DNA of 64,000 nucleotides, from contig OY783208.1 in the NCBI GenBank assembly GCA_963678705.1, forward strand, positions 16,937,486-17,001,485, given 5' to 3'. A program made the translations under genes and the position numbers. The notes under the pieces were generated by a model that was not told where the DNA came from, made no database searches, and saw only the letters and a program-made list of their open reading frames with translations. Positions 1-10,180 of this stretch are shown here, in pieces; the stretch's first letter is position 1; each line of letters begins with the position of its first letter. This DNA is from Panorpa germanica (taxonomy: Eukaryota > Arthropoda > Insecta > Mecoptera > Panorpidae).

Positions 1-145
1 GGATTGGAATGTAATGGAAAGGATTGGAATGTAATGGAAAGGATTGGAATGTAATGGAAAGGATTGGAATGTAATGGAAAGGATTGGAATGTAATGGAAG
101 GGATTGGAATGTAATGGAATGGATTGGAATGGAATGGAATGTTCT
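1..145. repeat. 20-bp tandem satellite
   Basis: About seven head-to-tail copies of the unit GGATTGGAATGTAATGGAAA, decaying at the right edge into 10-bp GGATTGGAAT-type units. The array runs off the left end of the window, so its true length is unknown. It lies on the 3' side of the second O-fut1 exon (minus strand) and would be inside the following intron if the rest of that gene exists to the left. Confidence 0.95.
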
Positions 146-328
146 CACTTAAAGTATCATTTTGAGGAAGTGTAGACATGTCATAAACCGGATTCAGATT
201 CACTGTAAATAATTTTTTAATTTTTAATTTTGTGTTCTTACTGAAATAACTTGCTCTTGTGGTATTACCTGGAGCAAGTGCATATCTGCAATAATCATGA
301 TCATGATCCAAATTCACTGTAATTGAAC

Positions 329-956
329 CGGCCATTCGTGACCAGGATAATTCGAATTCCACTTCGATTTTATGTCGTTGTTGTAAGTGTCATAATGCAG
401 GGGGCTGTAAAATTCAGAGCTGCTAATATTGATGTTGAAAGAGTCCCAGAAAGGACCAAAAGGATTCCCTTCCTTTGCATTGCAAACAACGTTTGAATCT
501 TTGCCGGTTCTGGACATGTAACAAAACGCTGTCCTGTTTCCGTCCGGCTAAATTTTAGGGGCTAAATCGCTCATAAATTGTTCCATTGTTATAACCCGGT
601 AATATTGCCTTAAGGGCTCGATTTTAAAATACGTGTCAAACGGAATTTGAGTTGACTTTAGTTCGTTGAAACGATATTTTATCCATAATAGAAGGATTAG
701 GGTTCTGTTTAAATTATAAGCGAAACCGAGAGACCCTAAAAAATGATCTGCTTGATTTCCAAAACGACCTGGAATTTAATTTATTAAATATCGTGTTTTT
801 TAGCTTAATATAACCTAACTTTTAATTCACCGACAACTTACCCGTACACGGACAATAAGCTATATAACCATTTGGATCTATATCTACATTACCACTAATT
901 GTAAATCCTATTAAATTAACTGAGAATATAAATAATATAAAATATAAGTTAAACAT
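329..956 (-). pseudogene. O-fut1: GDP-fucose protein O-fucosyltransferase 1 exons 1-2, with an in-frame stop
   Basis: Two exons can be read on the minus strand. Exon 1 (956-842) starts ATG and encodes a hydrophobic signal peptide (MFNLYFILFIFSV) and then the YCPC motif; its donor is GG|GTAAGT. Exon 2 (768-329, acceptor TTCCAG) joins in phase to give [17 protein letters not shown], the conserved start of POFUT1, which adds O-fucose to EGF repeats of Notch-type proteins in the ER. It continues through ITMEQFM and CNAKEGNPFGPFWDSFN to a possible donor (CCG|GTTCAA). A TAG at 548-550 replaces a position that is Trp in family members as I recall them, and the usual Pro-Pro before W-x-E-Y is missing. 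This suggests a decayed paralogue, though a sequencing error at the stop cannot be excluded. Later exons would lie beyond the satellite to the left. Confidence 0.8.
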
Positions 957-1180
957 TTTTATTTACTAACAATAAATTATAATAAACAATCCATAACTAA
1001 TACTGTCAAACAGTCGTGTCATCCTGGACACAATATCAACCAGACTCTTTAAAACTTCTATAACGTTAATTGTATTCATTTATTAATTAATTACTTATAT
1101 TATTATTTATATTATATATTGTTATTAATACCACATTTATTATTAATAAAATAAATACTTCTCTTTAGTTTAAACAATTT

Positions 1181-1189
1181 AATATAGTT
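1181..1189. repeat. 9-bp target-site duplication, left copy
   Basis: AATATAGTT lies immediately outside the left inverted repeat and is repeated exactly at 7853-7861 outside the right one. A 9-bp duplication is typical of MULE-type insertion. Confidence 0.9.
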
Positions 1190-1472
1190 ACGTCGCTGAA
1201 GTTAGCGAAAATTTTCAGCGAAAATATCGAAACTAGTGGTGTCCAACTGACATTCGCGCAAAAGTCTATATACTTGTTGGATTTAATATTTGCAAGTGTA
1301 TTATGTCTTCTATTTAAATAAATACTTTACAATGTGTACGAAAAAAAATAAAAAAACATAAATAATAATAATATGGTAAAAATACCATATATTTGAATCG
1401 GTCAAAAAGTGTTTATAACACACATGGCAAATGTCAATTTTCTCCAAAACAAGGAAAATTAAACGGTTAAAA
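1190..1472 (+). repeat. Left terminal inverted repeat of the MULE-like element
   Basis: About 283 bp, matching the reverse complement of 7570-7852. Its inner end (from about 1430) overlaps the sequence that recurs in each 192-bp unit, so the satellite unit appears to have grown out of the TIR's inner end. Confidence 0.9.
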
Positions 1473-2325
1473 TTTTGCAGGGAGCTTATTAACATTACAA
1501 CTAATTAAATAAATACAATTTTATTGACGCCTAGTATATTAATCAAAAAACTACAGACATCAGAATTCCCCCAACTCAAATTCGTTCCTTGCATATGAAC
1601 AGTGTTTGTTGTAACTTCGAAAATGTCAATTTTCTCCAAAACAAGGAAAATTAAACGGTTTAAATTTTGTAGGGAGCTTATTAACATTACAACTAATTAA
1701 ATAAATACAATTTTATTGACGCCTAGTATATTAATTAAAAAACTACAGACATCAGAATTCCCCCAACTCAAATTCGTTCCTTGCATATGAACAGTGTTTG
1801 TAGTAACTTCGAAAATGTCAATTTTCTCCAAAACAAGGAAAATTAAACGGTTTAAATTTTGTAGGGAGCTTATTAACATTACAACTAATTAAATAAATAC
1901 AATTTTATTGACGCCTAGTATATTAATTAAAAAACTACAGACATCAGAATTCCCCCAACTCAAATTCGTTCCTTGCATATGAACAGTGTTTGTAGTAACT
2001 TCGAAAATGTCAATTTTCTCCAAAACAAGGAAAATTAAACGGTTAAAATTTTGTAGGGAGCTTATTAACATTACAACTAATTAAATAAATACAATTTTAT
2101 TGACGCCTAGTATATTAATTAAAAAACTACAGACATCAGAATTCCCCCAACTCAAATTCGTTCCTTGCATATGAACAGTGTTTGTAGTAACTTCGAAAAT
2201 GTCAATTTTCTCCAAAACAAGGAAAATTAAACGGTTAAAATTTTGCAGGCAGCTTATTAACATTACAACTAATTAAATAAATACAATTTTATTGACGCCT
2301 AGTATATTAATCAAAAAACTACAGA
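1473..2325 (-). repeat. Left 192-bp tandem array (about 4.4 units)
   Basis: Four full units and partial ends, period 192 bp, differing by only a few substitutions. Read on the minus strand each unit holds an AATAAA hexamer and a 60-codon open frame. The array ends about 9 bp from the splice donor that closes the last visible exon of the BED-SGNH gene, so it occupies the 3' side of that gene. Confidence 0.95.
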
Positions 2326-2334
2326 CTTACTTAC

Positions 2335-2993
2335 TTTATTTATGTCGTTTATTCCAATCATTATTAGAGCATTTTGTTTTAATAAAGAATTTCCTCTGCT
2401 TCTTCTTATATGCTCTAATAAGTTAGCAGATTTTCTGCCACTTTTCGCAAAGTCGATTTCATTATATCCGGTTTTTTCTTTTTTTAAAAGTTGTTTTCCA
2501 TATCTCACGAGATAGCTATCTCCATATAGAGTAAAGCTAGAATACTTGAAGATTGAAAATAAATGTACTTTGATGTATTGAATTCTATTTACAAACTATT
2601 TTTACAAAAATATTTTTTTATACTTTTACTTACGAGTTCATTATTTTCGGATCGATTCTTCTTGGCTTTACACTGATTCAATGGAGTAAATTTCAAATTT
2701 ACATCCTCTAAATTATAAACAGAGTCTGGATACAATCTCTAAAATACAATATAGTACTACTTATAATGTTCTAAAAAATTATAAGGTTTTGAGTTGTATC
2801 TTGATTTAAACTAACTTACCCGCAAATGATTGTAACAATTTGTTATTGAATACTCAATATTGCTGAACAATTTTGTAGCGCAGATATTACACTCTGCCTT
2901 CACCAATTCATTGTCGTTGGATTGTAAACTTTTAAAATAACTACTTATTTCAAGTGGTACAGTTGAAATAAAGGAAGACATGATATTAAACAA
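2335..2993 (-). CDS. BED-type zinc finger-SGNH hydrolase protein of the MULE-like element, partial
   Basis: Three exons fit together in phase. Exon 1 (2993-2820, donor CGG|GTAAGT) encodes a BED-like finger: C-x2-C in ECNICATKLF, then NHLR. Exon 2 (2738-2634, acceptor TTTTAG, donor CTC|GTAAGT) begins with LYPDS, completing the finger, and is basic (KAKKNRS). Exon 3 (2544-2335, acceptor TTCAAG) carries YGDSYLVRYGK, which fits SGNH block I (Gly-Asp-Ser), and MIGINDI, which fits block III (G-x-N-D). It ends at a good donor AAA|GTAAGT whose downstream side is already satellite, so the block-V catalytic His region is missing or lies in an unseen exon. BED fingers bind DNA in many transposases; an SGNH domain would be an esterase or acetylhydrolase. 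It runs divergently from the transposase gene and is probably the element's second protein. Role unknown. Confidence 0.65.
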
Positions 2994-3386
2994 TCTTTTT
3001 TAGACAAGGTCTATAACACGATTGTACAAAGAATGAATGTAAAATTCAAATGTCGCCAAAGAAGTCGATGTTGGCGCTATATTCTACGGATTTTTGTTAA
3101 ACTATTTTTTTGTAATTTCATCTCTTTCTATATTTGAGAATAGGGTTATTTTTAAATAAATTCGTCCTTGTCCTTCTAATATAATGTGATTCATAGGTTT
3201 AGTAAAAAGTATAGACATAGATAACCTAGTTCTCACACGGCCAAAAGCGACCCTAATATAACAATTAACTAAATTTGGAAAAACCAAATTGCGTAATAAG
3301 ATAAACACATTTCTATCCTATTATACAAACTCACGTACTCAAGAGGCGGAGACCATTTTGTAATACCTTAGTTTAAAATATATACC

Positions 3387-3769
3387 CAGTGGCGGTCTTA
3401 GGAGGCAACCGCCCGGGGCCTCGCTCTTGTAGGGGCCTCGCATTCTCGCGCAACAACTTAAGTACACAAATTCATTACTGTTCCATAAGAAGCTACAAAT
3501 TAAACTATAATCACTGCGTATATCTTTTAAGGCATTCATGTTTATCATCATTAATAGTTAGTTTATCATCATTAATATTTGTCGTCTTTGTGCTTGTTAA
3601 CTTTTATAAATCTTACAATATAAAACTTTATTTCTCGTCAATTATCAAAAATACTTACTTATAATTTACACAAATTATACAAAGAACAAGTGCCTCAGAA
3701 AGATCTGCCACCCCGGGCCCTCGCAAATTTCTGCCGCCCGGGGCATTGTAACGGCTAAGGCCGCCCCTG
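3387..3769. mobile_element. Short inverted-repeat element, hAT-like MITE
   Basis: 383 bp, starting CAGTGGCGGTCTTAGGAGG and ending with the complement of CAGGGGCGGCCTTAGCC, which gives imperfect ~17-bp terminal repeats. It is strikingly GC-rich at both ends compared with the AT-rich surroundings. The CAG-type ends fit hAT, but I do not see a clear 8-bp target duplication, so the superfamily is tentative. It is nested between the two genes of the MULE-like element. Confidence 0.55.
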
Positions 3770-4269
3770 TTAATAATGGGATTTTCTTAGTTGTAAATAT
3801 AAACAGAGCAATATAAACCAAATTACTGCAAAATATTTACAGTCTCACACAGTCATAAAACATACCCTCTCAATTTTGCATTGAAAAACCGTTTATTTTT
3901 ATAACGGTATATTTAAATCATATCGTGCGAATTATGAAGAAATTATGAAAAATTTATGGTATTATGTTGAACAATTATCAAAAAGACCGATAACAGTTCT
4001 TCTTCTGTTCTCTTCTATTCCGAGGCATCCTTTTCATTTTTCCGATTTTAGTCGAGTCTAATCTTCTTATCACTCATTTATAATGTCATCATTTGTATAT
4101 TACCAATTGTGAGTGAACATATCTTTGGTAAACAAAACAAAATATATTTGTGATTTAATATTATTTCCTATACCAGTGAATCGTCAGGTATTTTATTTGT
4201 TACTTTAATAATATTTACTAAGATTTATCATATATTTTATACACGCAGTTTTTCGATTTATTCTTAAAA

Positions 4270-5822
4270 ATGAAACACAATAATAATAAATCTGTGACTG
4301 TAAATAGTATTGCTGCAGCTATAATTCACTTATATCCGGAAAATCCATTAGAAGCGTTTTATTCTTTAAAAACTAACACGTCTTATGATATAGCAGATTT
4401 CATTTCGAAAAGGTTCACGAAAAAAGAGCGACTATCTGTTGCCAAAAAAGTATACAATATTGCAAAATATAAAAGGGATCTTGTTTTAGATCAATTAAAT
4501 CTCCTTATTAGATCAAAAGCTTCCCCTACTGTAGATACTAATACTTCGTATGAACATAAGAATAATGAACAAAATACTAATATTTCGTTAACATCAAGCA
4601 ATTTATCTATAGAGAAGTCTCAGTTTGAAAACTTTTTTGGAGAAACGGTATGCCAAATTGAAAATGTAACTCCAATTAGGAAAATAATAGACACCGCGGA
4701 ATTCTCTTTTTGAATACAAATAAAGAAATTGACTCTCTTTCTCCCAAAATTTGCTCTAATGATTCAATCTTAAATAAAAACAGTAAAGGTCCTTTAGAAC
4801 TCATTCAAAAGCAAAATAAACAGGTTTTATTTCAACCATGTAATTTATTGGAAAAATTTGAAAGTCCCAATGATGATTATAAATTATAGTGAGGAATCCG
4901 AATCGTTTTGGAATAAAAATAATAATTGTAAAGTATGGCGCACTGGCGTATATAACGCCTCTTTCGAGGAGGCATGCGTTTATTTTTTTACGGAGCATCA
5001 AATTAGAATATTACTAAAAATGAGATCTTCAGATCACCCAATTTTTGCATTCGGGGATGCAACTGGTTCACTCATTGCCAGATCTAATTACTTTCAAAAA
5101 CAATTTTATTTATATTCCACTGTAATTCAATACAAAGGAACTACAATTCCTGTATTTCAATTTCTAACATGCTGCCACACAAAATTTAATATTTCTGTTA
5201 GATTTCAAAAATTTTTACAAATTGTACAACTTATTAACCCTAACTATAAGAAACCCTTAATTCATAAAATTGTTACAGATTTTAGCTTTGCTTTGATGAT
5301 GGCCTATTTGCAGGCATTTAATAATATGACTATGCTCCAATATTTAGAAAAAACTTATCTCATTTTAATAAAACGTGATACAAATCTGTTAAAAAAATTA
5401 GATTTTACCGTGTTGCATAATTGCTGTAATCATACAATGAAAGCAGCGTTAAATCAGTTTAAAATAAAAAACATAACATCCGATAAAGTAATTAAACATT
5501 TTTTTGGGGAAATATTTGCTTTGTTGATAAATGCTGAAGATTTAACCGAGTTAGACTTTTATTTTGAACATTGTATTATTTTTGTATTAGTAAGTATAAT
5601 ACGGCCACGTGTAAAATCTCTTACGAAGCATTGAAAGCAGCAATTAATAATAGAATTGTTTCAACTAATTATATTAATGAAGAACAAGATGATAATAGTG
5701 AAGAAGATAAACGTGAATGTAGTGGCAGTGCTTGTGATGTAAAACTATACAAAATACCATTAAAAAATAGTTCCCCTTTTTATATATATTTTAAGGAGAA
5801 AGAAGAACAATGTATTGAGTTG
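4270..5822 (+). pseudogene. MULE-like transposase, frameshifted and cut off by the satellite array
   Basis: Three overlapping open segments make one gene. 4270-4713 is an N-terminal region rich in Lys and Asn. 4858-5634 is the catalytic core. 5571-5822 is an acidic tail. Between the first two, an alternative frame stays open from 4710 to 4889, so a small shift at the T-run near 4708 and another near 4885 explain the break. A third shift lies at about 5585. The core has FGDATGSL (first Asp, about 5056) and VTDFSFAL (second Asp, about 5278). Both fit an RNase H-fold transposase of MULE type, and a Cys/His stretch (HNCCNH) follows. The third acidic residue cannot be placed securely. The frame runs directly into the 192-bp array at 5822, so the natural 3' end is absent or has been replaced. 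Not active as written. Confidence 0.7.
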
Positions 5823-7245
5823 GGGGAATTCTGATGTCTGTAGTTTTTTGATTAATATACTAGGCGTCAATAAAATTGTATTTATTTAATTAGTTGTAAT
5901 GTTAATAAGCTGCCTGCAAAATTTTAACCGTTTAATTTTCCTTGTTTTGAAGAAAATTGACATTTTCGAAGTTACTACAAACACTGTTCATATGCAAGGA
6001 ACGAATTTGAGTTGGGGGAATTCTGATGTCTGTAGTTTTTTGATTAATATACTAGGCGTCAATAAAATTGTATTTATTTAATTAGTTGTAATGTTAATAA
6101 GCTGCCTGCAAAATTTTAACCGTTTAATTTTCCTTGTTTTGGAGAAAATTGACATTTTCGAAGTTACTACAAACACTGTTCATATGCAAGGAACGAATTT
6201 GAGTTGGGGGAATTCTGATGTCTGTAGTTTTTTGATTAATATATTAGGCGTCAATAAAATTGTATTTATTTAATTAGTTGTAATGTTAATAAGCTCCCTA
6301 CAAAATTTTAACCGTTTAATTTTCCTTGTTTTGGAGAAAATTGACATTTTCGAAGTTACTACAAACACTGTTCATATGCAAGGAACGAATTTGAGTTGGG
6401 GAATTCTGATGTCTGTAGTTTTTTGATTAATATATTAGGCGTCAATAAAATTGTATTTATTTAATTAGTTGTAATGTTAATAAGCTCCCTACAAAATTTT
6501 AACCGTTTAATTTTCCTTGTTTTGGAGAAAATTGACATTTTCGAAGTTACTACAAACACTGTTCATATGCAAGGAACGAATTTGAGTTGGGGGAATTCTG
6601 ATGTCTGTAGTTTTTTGATTAATATACTAGGCGTCAATAAAATTGTATTTATTTAATTAGTTGTAATGTTAATAAGCTGCCTGCAAAATTTAAACCGTTT
6701 AATTTTCCTTGTTTTGGAGAAAATTGACATTTTCGAAGTTACTACAAACACTGTTCATATGCAAGGAACGAATTTGAGTTGGGGGAATTCTGATGTCTGT
6801 AGTTTTTTAATTAATATACTAGGCGTCAATAAAATTGTATTTATTTAATTAGTTGTAATGTTAATAAGCTCCCTACAAAATTTTAACCGTTTAATTTTCC
6901 TTGTTTTGGAGAAAATTGACATTTTCGAAGTTACTACAAACACTGTTCATATGCAAGGAACGAATTTGAGTTGGGGGAATTCTGATGTCTGTAGTTTTTT
7001 GATTAATATACTAGGCGTCAATAAAATTGTATTTATTTAATTAGTTGTAATGTTAATAAGCTCCCTACAAAATTTTAACCGTTTAATTTTCCTTGTTTTG
7101 GAGAAAATTGACATTTTCGAAGTTACTACAAACACTGTTCATATGCAAGGAACGAATTTGAGTTGGGGGAATTCTGATGTCTGTAGTTTTTTGATTAATA
7201 TACTAGGTGTCAATAAAATTGTATTTATTTAATTAGTTGTAATGT
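5823..7245 (+). repeat. Right 192-bp tandem array (about 7.4 units)
   Basis: Seven full units at 192-bp spacing, one of them 191 bp because a G is missing from the GGGGG run near 6398, plus a partial first unit. The units are in the opposite orientation to the left array. Each holds AATAAA on the plus strand, downstream of the transposase, and a 60-codon open frame that I treat as a by-product of low divergence. Confidence 0.95.
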
Positions 7246-7569
7246 TAATGTTTTATATATTAAATATATATATATTTTATATATATATATATAAATAAAT
7301 ATATATTTTATATATATATATATAAATAAATATATATTTTATATATTATATATTAAACGTAAATTACATCAAAAAAAGCACTTTTTTAAAAAGACTAAAT
7401 GTTATATGCAGTTTTTTTGTTAGAGTTTTCTAAATTTTTATAAATAAATATTTGATATATTATAAAAACTTTCAAGTGATGAATCACATTTTCCTTTTTA
7501 TTTGTTAATATACTTTAATTCTTCTAATTTCTTATGTAAAGTGTTATTCAACATAACTCCTAACGCTAA
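7246..7569. other. AT-rich spacer between right array and right TIR
   Basis: About 120 bp of TATA microsatellite (7246-7360), then AT-rich sequence without an evident gene. The left side of the element has no counterpart, so the two arms are not symmetrical here. Confidence 0.8.
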
Positions 7570-7852
7570 TTTTAACCGTTTAATTTTCCTTGTTTTGGAG
7601 AAAATTGACATTTGCCATGTGTGTTATAAACACTTTTTGACCGATTCAAATATATGGTATTTTTACCATATTATTATTATTTATGTTTTTTTATTTTTTT
7701 TCGTACACATTGTAAAGTATTTATTTAAATAGAAGACATAATACACTTGCAAATATTAAATCCAACAAGTATATAGACTTTTGCGCGAATGTCAGTTGGA
7801 CACCACTAGTTTCGATATTTTCGCTGAAAATTTTCGCTAACTTCAGCGACGT
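7570..7852 (-). repeat. Right terminal inverted repeat of the MULE-like element
   Basis: Reverse complement of the left TIR, ending CAGCGACGT directly before the second AATATAGTT duplication. Confidence 0.9.
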
Positions 7853-7861
7853 AATATAGTT

Positions 7862-8506
7862 GCTGTATTGATTAGACATACAATATAAACTAGTATGTTA
7901 TGATTTGATGTATTTTAAAATTGTAATTAAATTAATTTATATTATTAATGAGTTTTTAGTATTACATATATTAGTATTTAGTATTACTAGTTTGTGGAAT
8001 ACAGAATTTCTTAACCCGCTAAATTTAAATCTAGTAAATAAAATGCATTTTACTTGCTTAATAGAACAAGGGGAAATATCCAACTAAATATAATATAACT
8101 AAGCAACGGACCATTCTATCCAGAGCGAGTTTATCTTAGACTCCATTTAATCTGCTATAGTCCACTATAAATTTGTTAAAGATTGGTTGGGAATACCCCC
8201 GTTGACACACTACATTCTTAAATTCTAGAAATGTATATTACATGTACTGATAAAGTTAACTATCAGGATCTCAAATGTGATTTGTTTTAATTAGTCGCAA
8301 TGTTATTAAAAATATAAACAATTAAAATAGTCGTTTAAAGTCTGCCTTACACTCTACATCTTATATACAAATATATCGACTAAAATTCTTGCCCCTAAAC
8401 AATCTGCAACCAAACATACACCACCACACTTCGTCCAAAAGTCCAAGTTATATACAATAATTTACTTCCATTATTTTTGTTGTTTTTCACATCAATTTTT
8501 TTCAGT
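7862..8506. other. No gene seen
   Basis: AT-rich host sequence. Near 8317 it contains a short motif (AAACAATTAAAATAGTC) that recurs at about 9526, 20716 and 23972, so part of this is dispersed repeat. Confidence 0.6.
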
Positions 8507-9220
8507 GCCAACTAATAGCTATTTGCGATTAAGCAGTACAGGGTGTCCAACAGTCAACGACTACTTTAATTAAATAAAGTAAATGCACAAAGACCGTGAA
8601 CAATAAATAATTTTAATTTGAAATATTCATTGCATTAAGTCACTTTTCGTTTTATTTTTGTAATTTACTTAAATAATCCATCTACTTATTAAAAACCATT
8701 AGATGTCATTCGGGTGTAACGGTTTCTCTATTACCGTGACATGCCCGATACAGTGATTAAATTGCCTGCACTCTACTAATTGCGTGGCCAACATCATTGA
8801 ATATTTTCTAAAAGAGTAAAGTTCAGTATTTTCTTGTGGGTCTTTAAAGTGAAAGTGATTAAATTGCAGTAAAACTTTTTACATTTTTAAAACAAATTGT
8901 GAAAATTCGAAATAATTGAAAATGAAGGTGTTTATCTTTGCGATCTTCGTATCTTGTGTCTCAACCACCAACGCTAAGGTGAGTTTTTTTACTTTTATTT
9001 GTTTGCTTTGACATTATTCGCTCTCCTGTTCAGCACCGGCTATCTAGGTTCGACGTGGACTTCCTGAGGACTTCCTGGGGACTTCTCTTTTCTTGAGGAG
9101 CGCTGCTTGGTGCACCATTTCTTATTTTCTTAAGCAATTTTCCAGTTGTAGACGTGGTATAGCTTTATGTTTATGTAGTAGCGACCCTCCACGGCAGATG
9201 TCAGCTGGGTTGTGATCAGC
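8507..9220 (+). repeat. ~710-bp duplication, copy 1 (intact signal-peptide exon)
   Basis: Matches 11855-12570 nearly base for base, from the common TAATAGCTATT block through upstream region, first exon, splice donor and the start of intron 1. Copy 1 keeps a TTCAGT initiator-like motif at about 8821 and the ATG. Copy 2 has TTCGGT and ATA instead. Confidence 0.9.
8922..8978 (+). CDS. Signal-peptide first exon of a secreted protein
   Basis: The exon reads ATG then KVFIFAIFVSCVSTTNAK, a classic signal peptide, and ends AAG|GTGAGT. It is the paralogue of the broken first exon at 12276-12332 that heads the trypsin-like gene. No matching second exon is visible between 9.0 and 11.8 kb, so this is either an orphan duplicated exon or the true first exon splicing over the second copy. 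The start is supported by the duplicated upstream block. Confidence 0.6.
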
Positions 9221-9575
9221 ATCGGATTTATTGAATATTTTGAAGATTTTTTGTTAAACGTCAAATTGATTTGGAATTTTGTTAAAAATTGACCGAAGAA
9301 TTGCTATTTGAACTTTGACTTTGTCACATTTTATATCTAGCCACCATTTTGTGACAGCTGACGTTACTCTGTTGCATAATAGAGATGGTAATATATTTAA
9401 GGGGTAGAGGCATGTTTTACTTTCCATAAAATTGTACTACGAGTATATATTTATAAAGTAGGCTATCAGGACCTCAAATGTCCAATTATTCTAAAATAAA
9501 GTCGCAGTATTACAGGAGAAAGTACCAATTAAAATAGTCCCTCTACTACTCAAATATATTGCCATCTCTGTTAAG
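9221..9575. other. No gene seen
   Basis: Intronic or intergenic sequence without a recognisable motif, apart from the dispersed AATTAAAATAGTC block near 9528. Confidence 0.5.
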
Positions 9576-10180
9576 CAACAAAGTGTAAAGGAGATGTATC
9601 AGAAATTCAACCAGCTTATAAAAATATTTGTAAAATTATTAAAAATGAGTGGCAAAAAACTAAAAAACGAATTCGCCCCTGTGTGGTTGTAAAACGAAAA
9701 ATGAATGAGTATTGTACCGGGAAAAGCGATAGCGCGAAAGTCGCTCGGAAAGTTATTGAAGTTTTATATTTAGTGTGGGAAGATTCAACTCAAAAAACCA
9801 ATTCGGTAGAACAAGCTAAAATTTGAGCTTTAGATGGTAAGTTTTGTGACACTTTTATATCCAATAATACACCTACAATATATATCTCTTGGAATCTTGA
9901 AATCTTTATTTTTCAATGCTTAATTTTTGTTTTAGATAATATGGAGACAAATGGAACAAATGTTGACCTTGGAAAATGGAATTTATCGGAAGTAAATAAT
10001 TATATAACTCATATACTCTAATTTAAAATGATCCAATTCGTTTAATTATATTGTTTAATTAGTTTTTAATAAACTTGCAGAACGTGCTAATTGCCGAATA
10101 CCTGATATTGGATTTATCGAATGGAAAAAGTTCATTAAGGATGTGAATTCAACATCAAACAATAAGAAAAGCAAAAGATA
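9576..10180 (+). pseudogene. Unrecognised three-exon gene remnant
   Basis: Open exon-like blocks line up with splice signals. 9576-9838 is preceded by AG and ends GATG|GTAAG; it reads NEWQKTKKRIRPCVVVKRK and later VARKVIEVLYLVWEDS, with one in-frame TGA just before its end. A second block starts after TTTTAG at about 9935 (DNMETNGTNVDLGKWNLSE) and ends at GTAAAT. A third starts after TTGCAG at 10081 and stays open to about 10180 in the frame reading CRIPDIGFIEWKKFIKD, although the phase with block 2 is not clean. The composition is coding-like (Lys/Glu rich), but I recognise no family. It may be a decayed transposon-derived gene. Confidence 0.35.

Larger units (their letters stand above)
1190..7852. 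mobile_element. Complete MULE-like DNA transposon with TIR-linked satellite arrays
   Basis: The element is 6,663 bp and is bounded by the 9-bp duplication AATATAGTT. Its inverted repeats start ACGTCGCTGAAGTTAGCG and are essentially identical for ~283 bp (1190-1472 and 7570-7852). Inside come a 192-bp tandem array at the left, a minus-strand BED-SGNH gene, a small nested inverted-repeat element, a plus-strand transposase gene, and a 192-bp array in the opposite orientation at the right. About 325 bp of AT-rich sequence then separates the right array from the right TIR. The two genes are transcribed away from each other, each towards an array. The TSD length, long TIRs and VTDFSFAL motif in the transposase fit the MULE superfamily. 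Identical TIRs point to recent movement even though the transposase is frameshifted. Confidence 0.85.

Noticed and set aside
3387..3769. A firm hAT assignment
   Set aside because: The flanking 8 bp do not match between the two sides, so only the inverted repeats support it.
1505..7232. Eleven 60-codon open frames (MLISSLQNFNRLIF...) treated as a gene family
   Set aside because: They are the 192-bp satellite unit read in one frame. One unit has a 1-nt deletion that breaks the frame, and substitutions do not look constrained at codon level.
1473..7245. CRISPR-like or regulatory spacer array
   Set aside because: The units are contiguous 192-bp copies without variable spacers, in a eukaryotic transposon.
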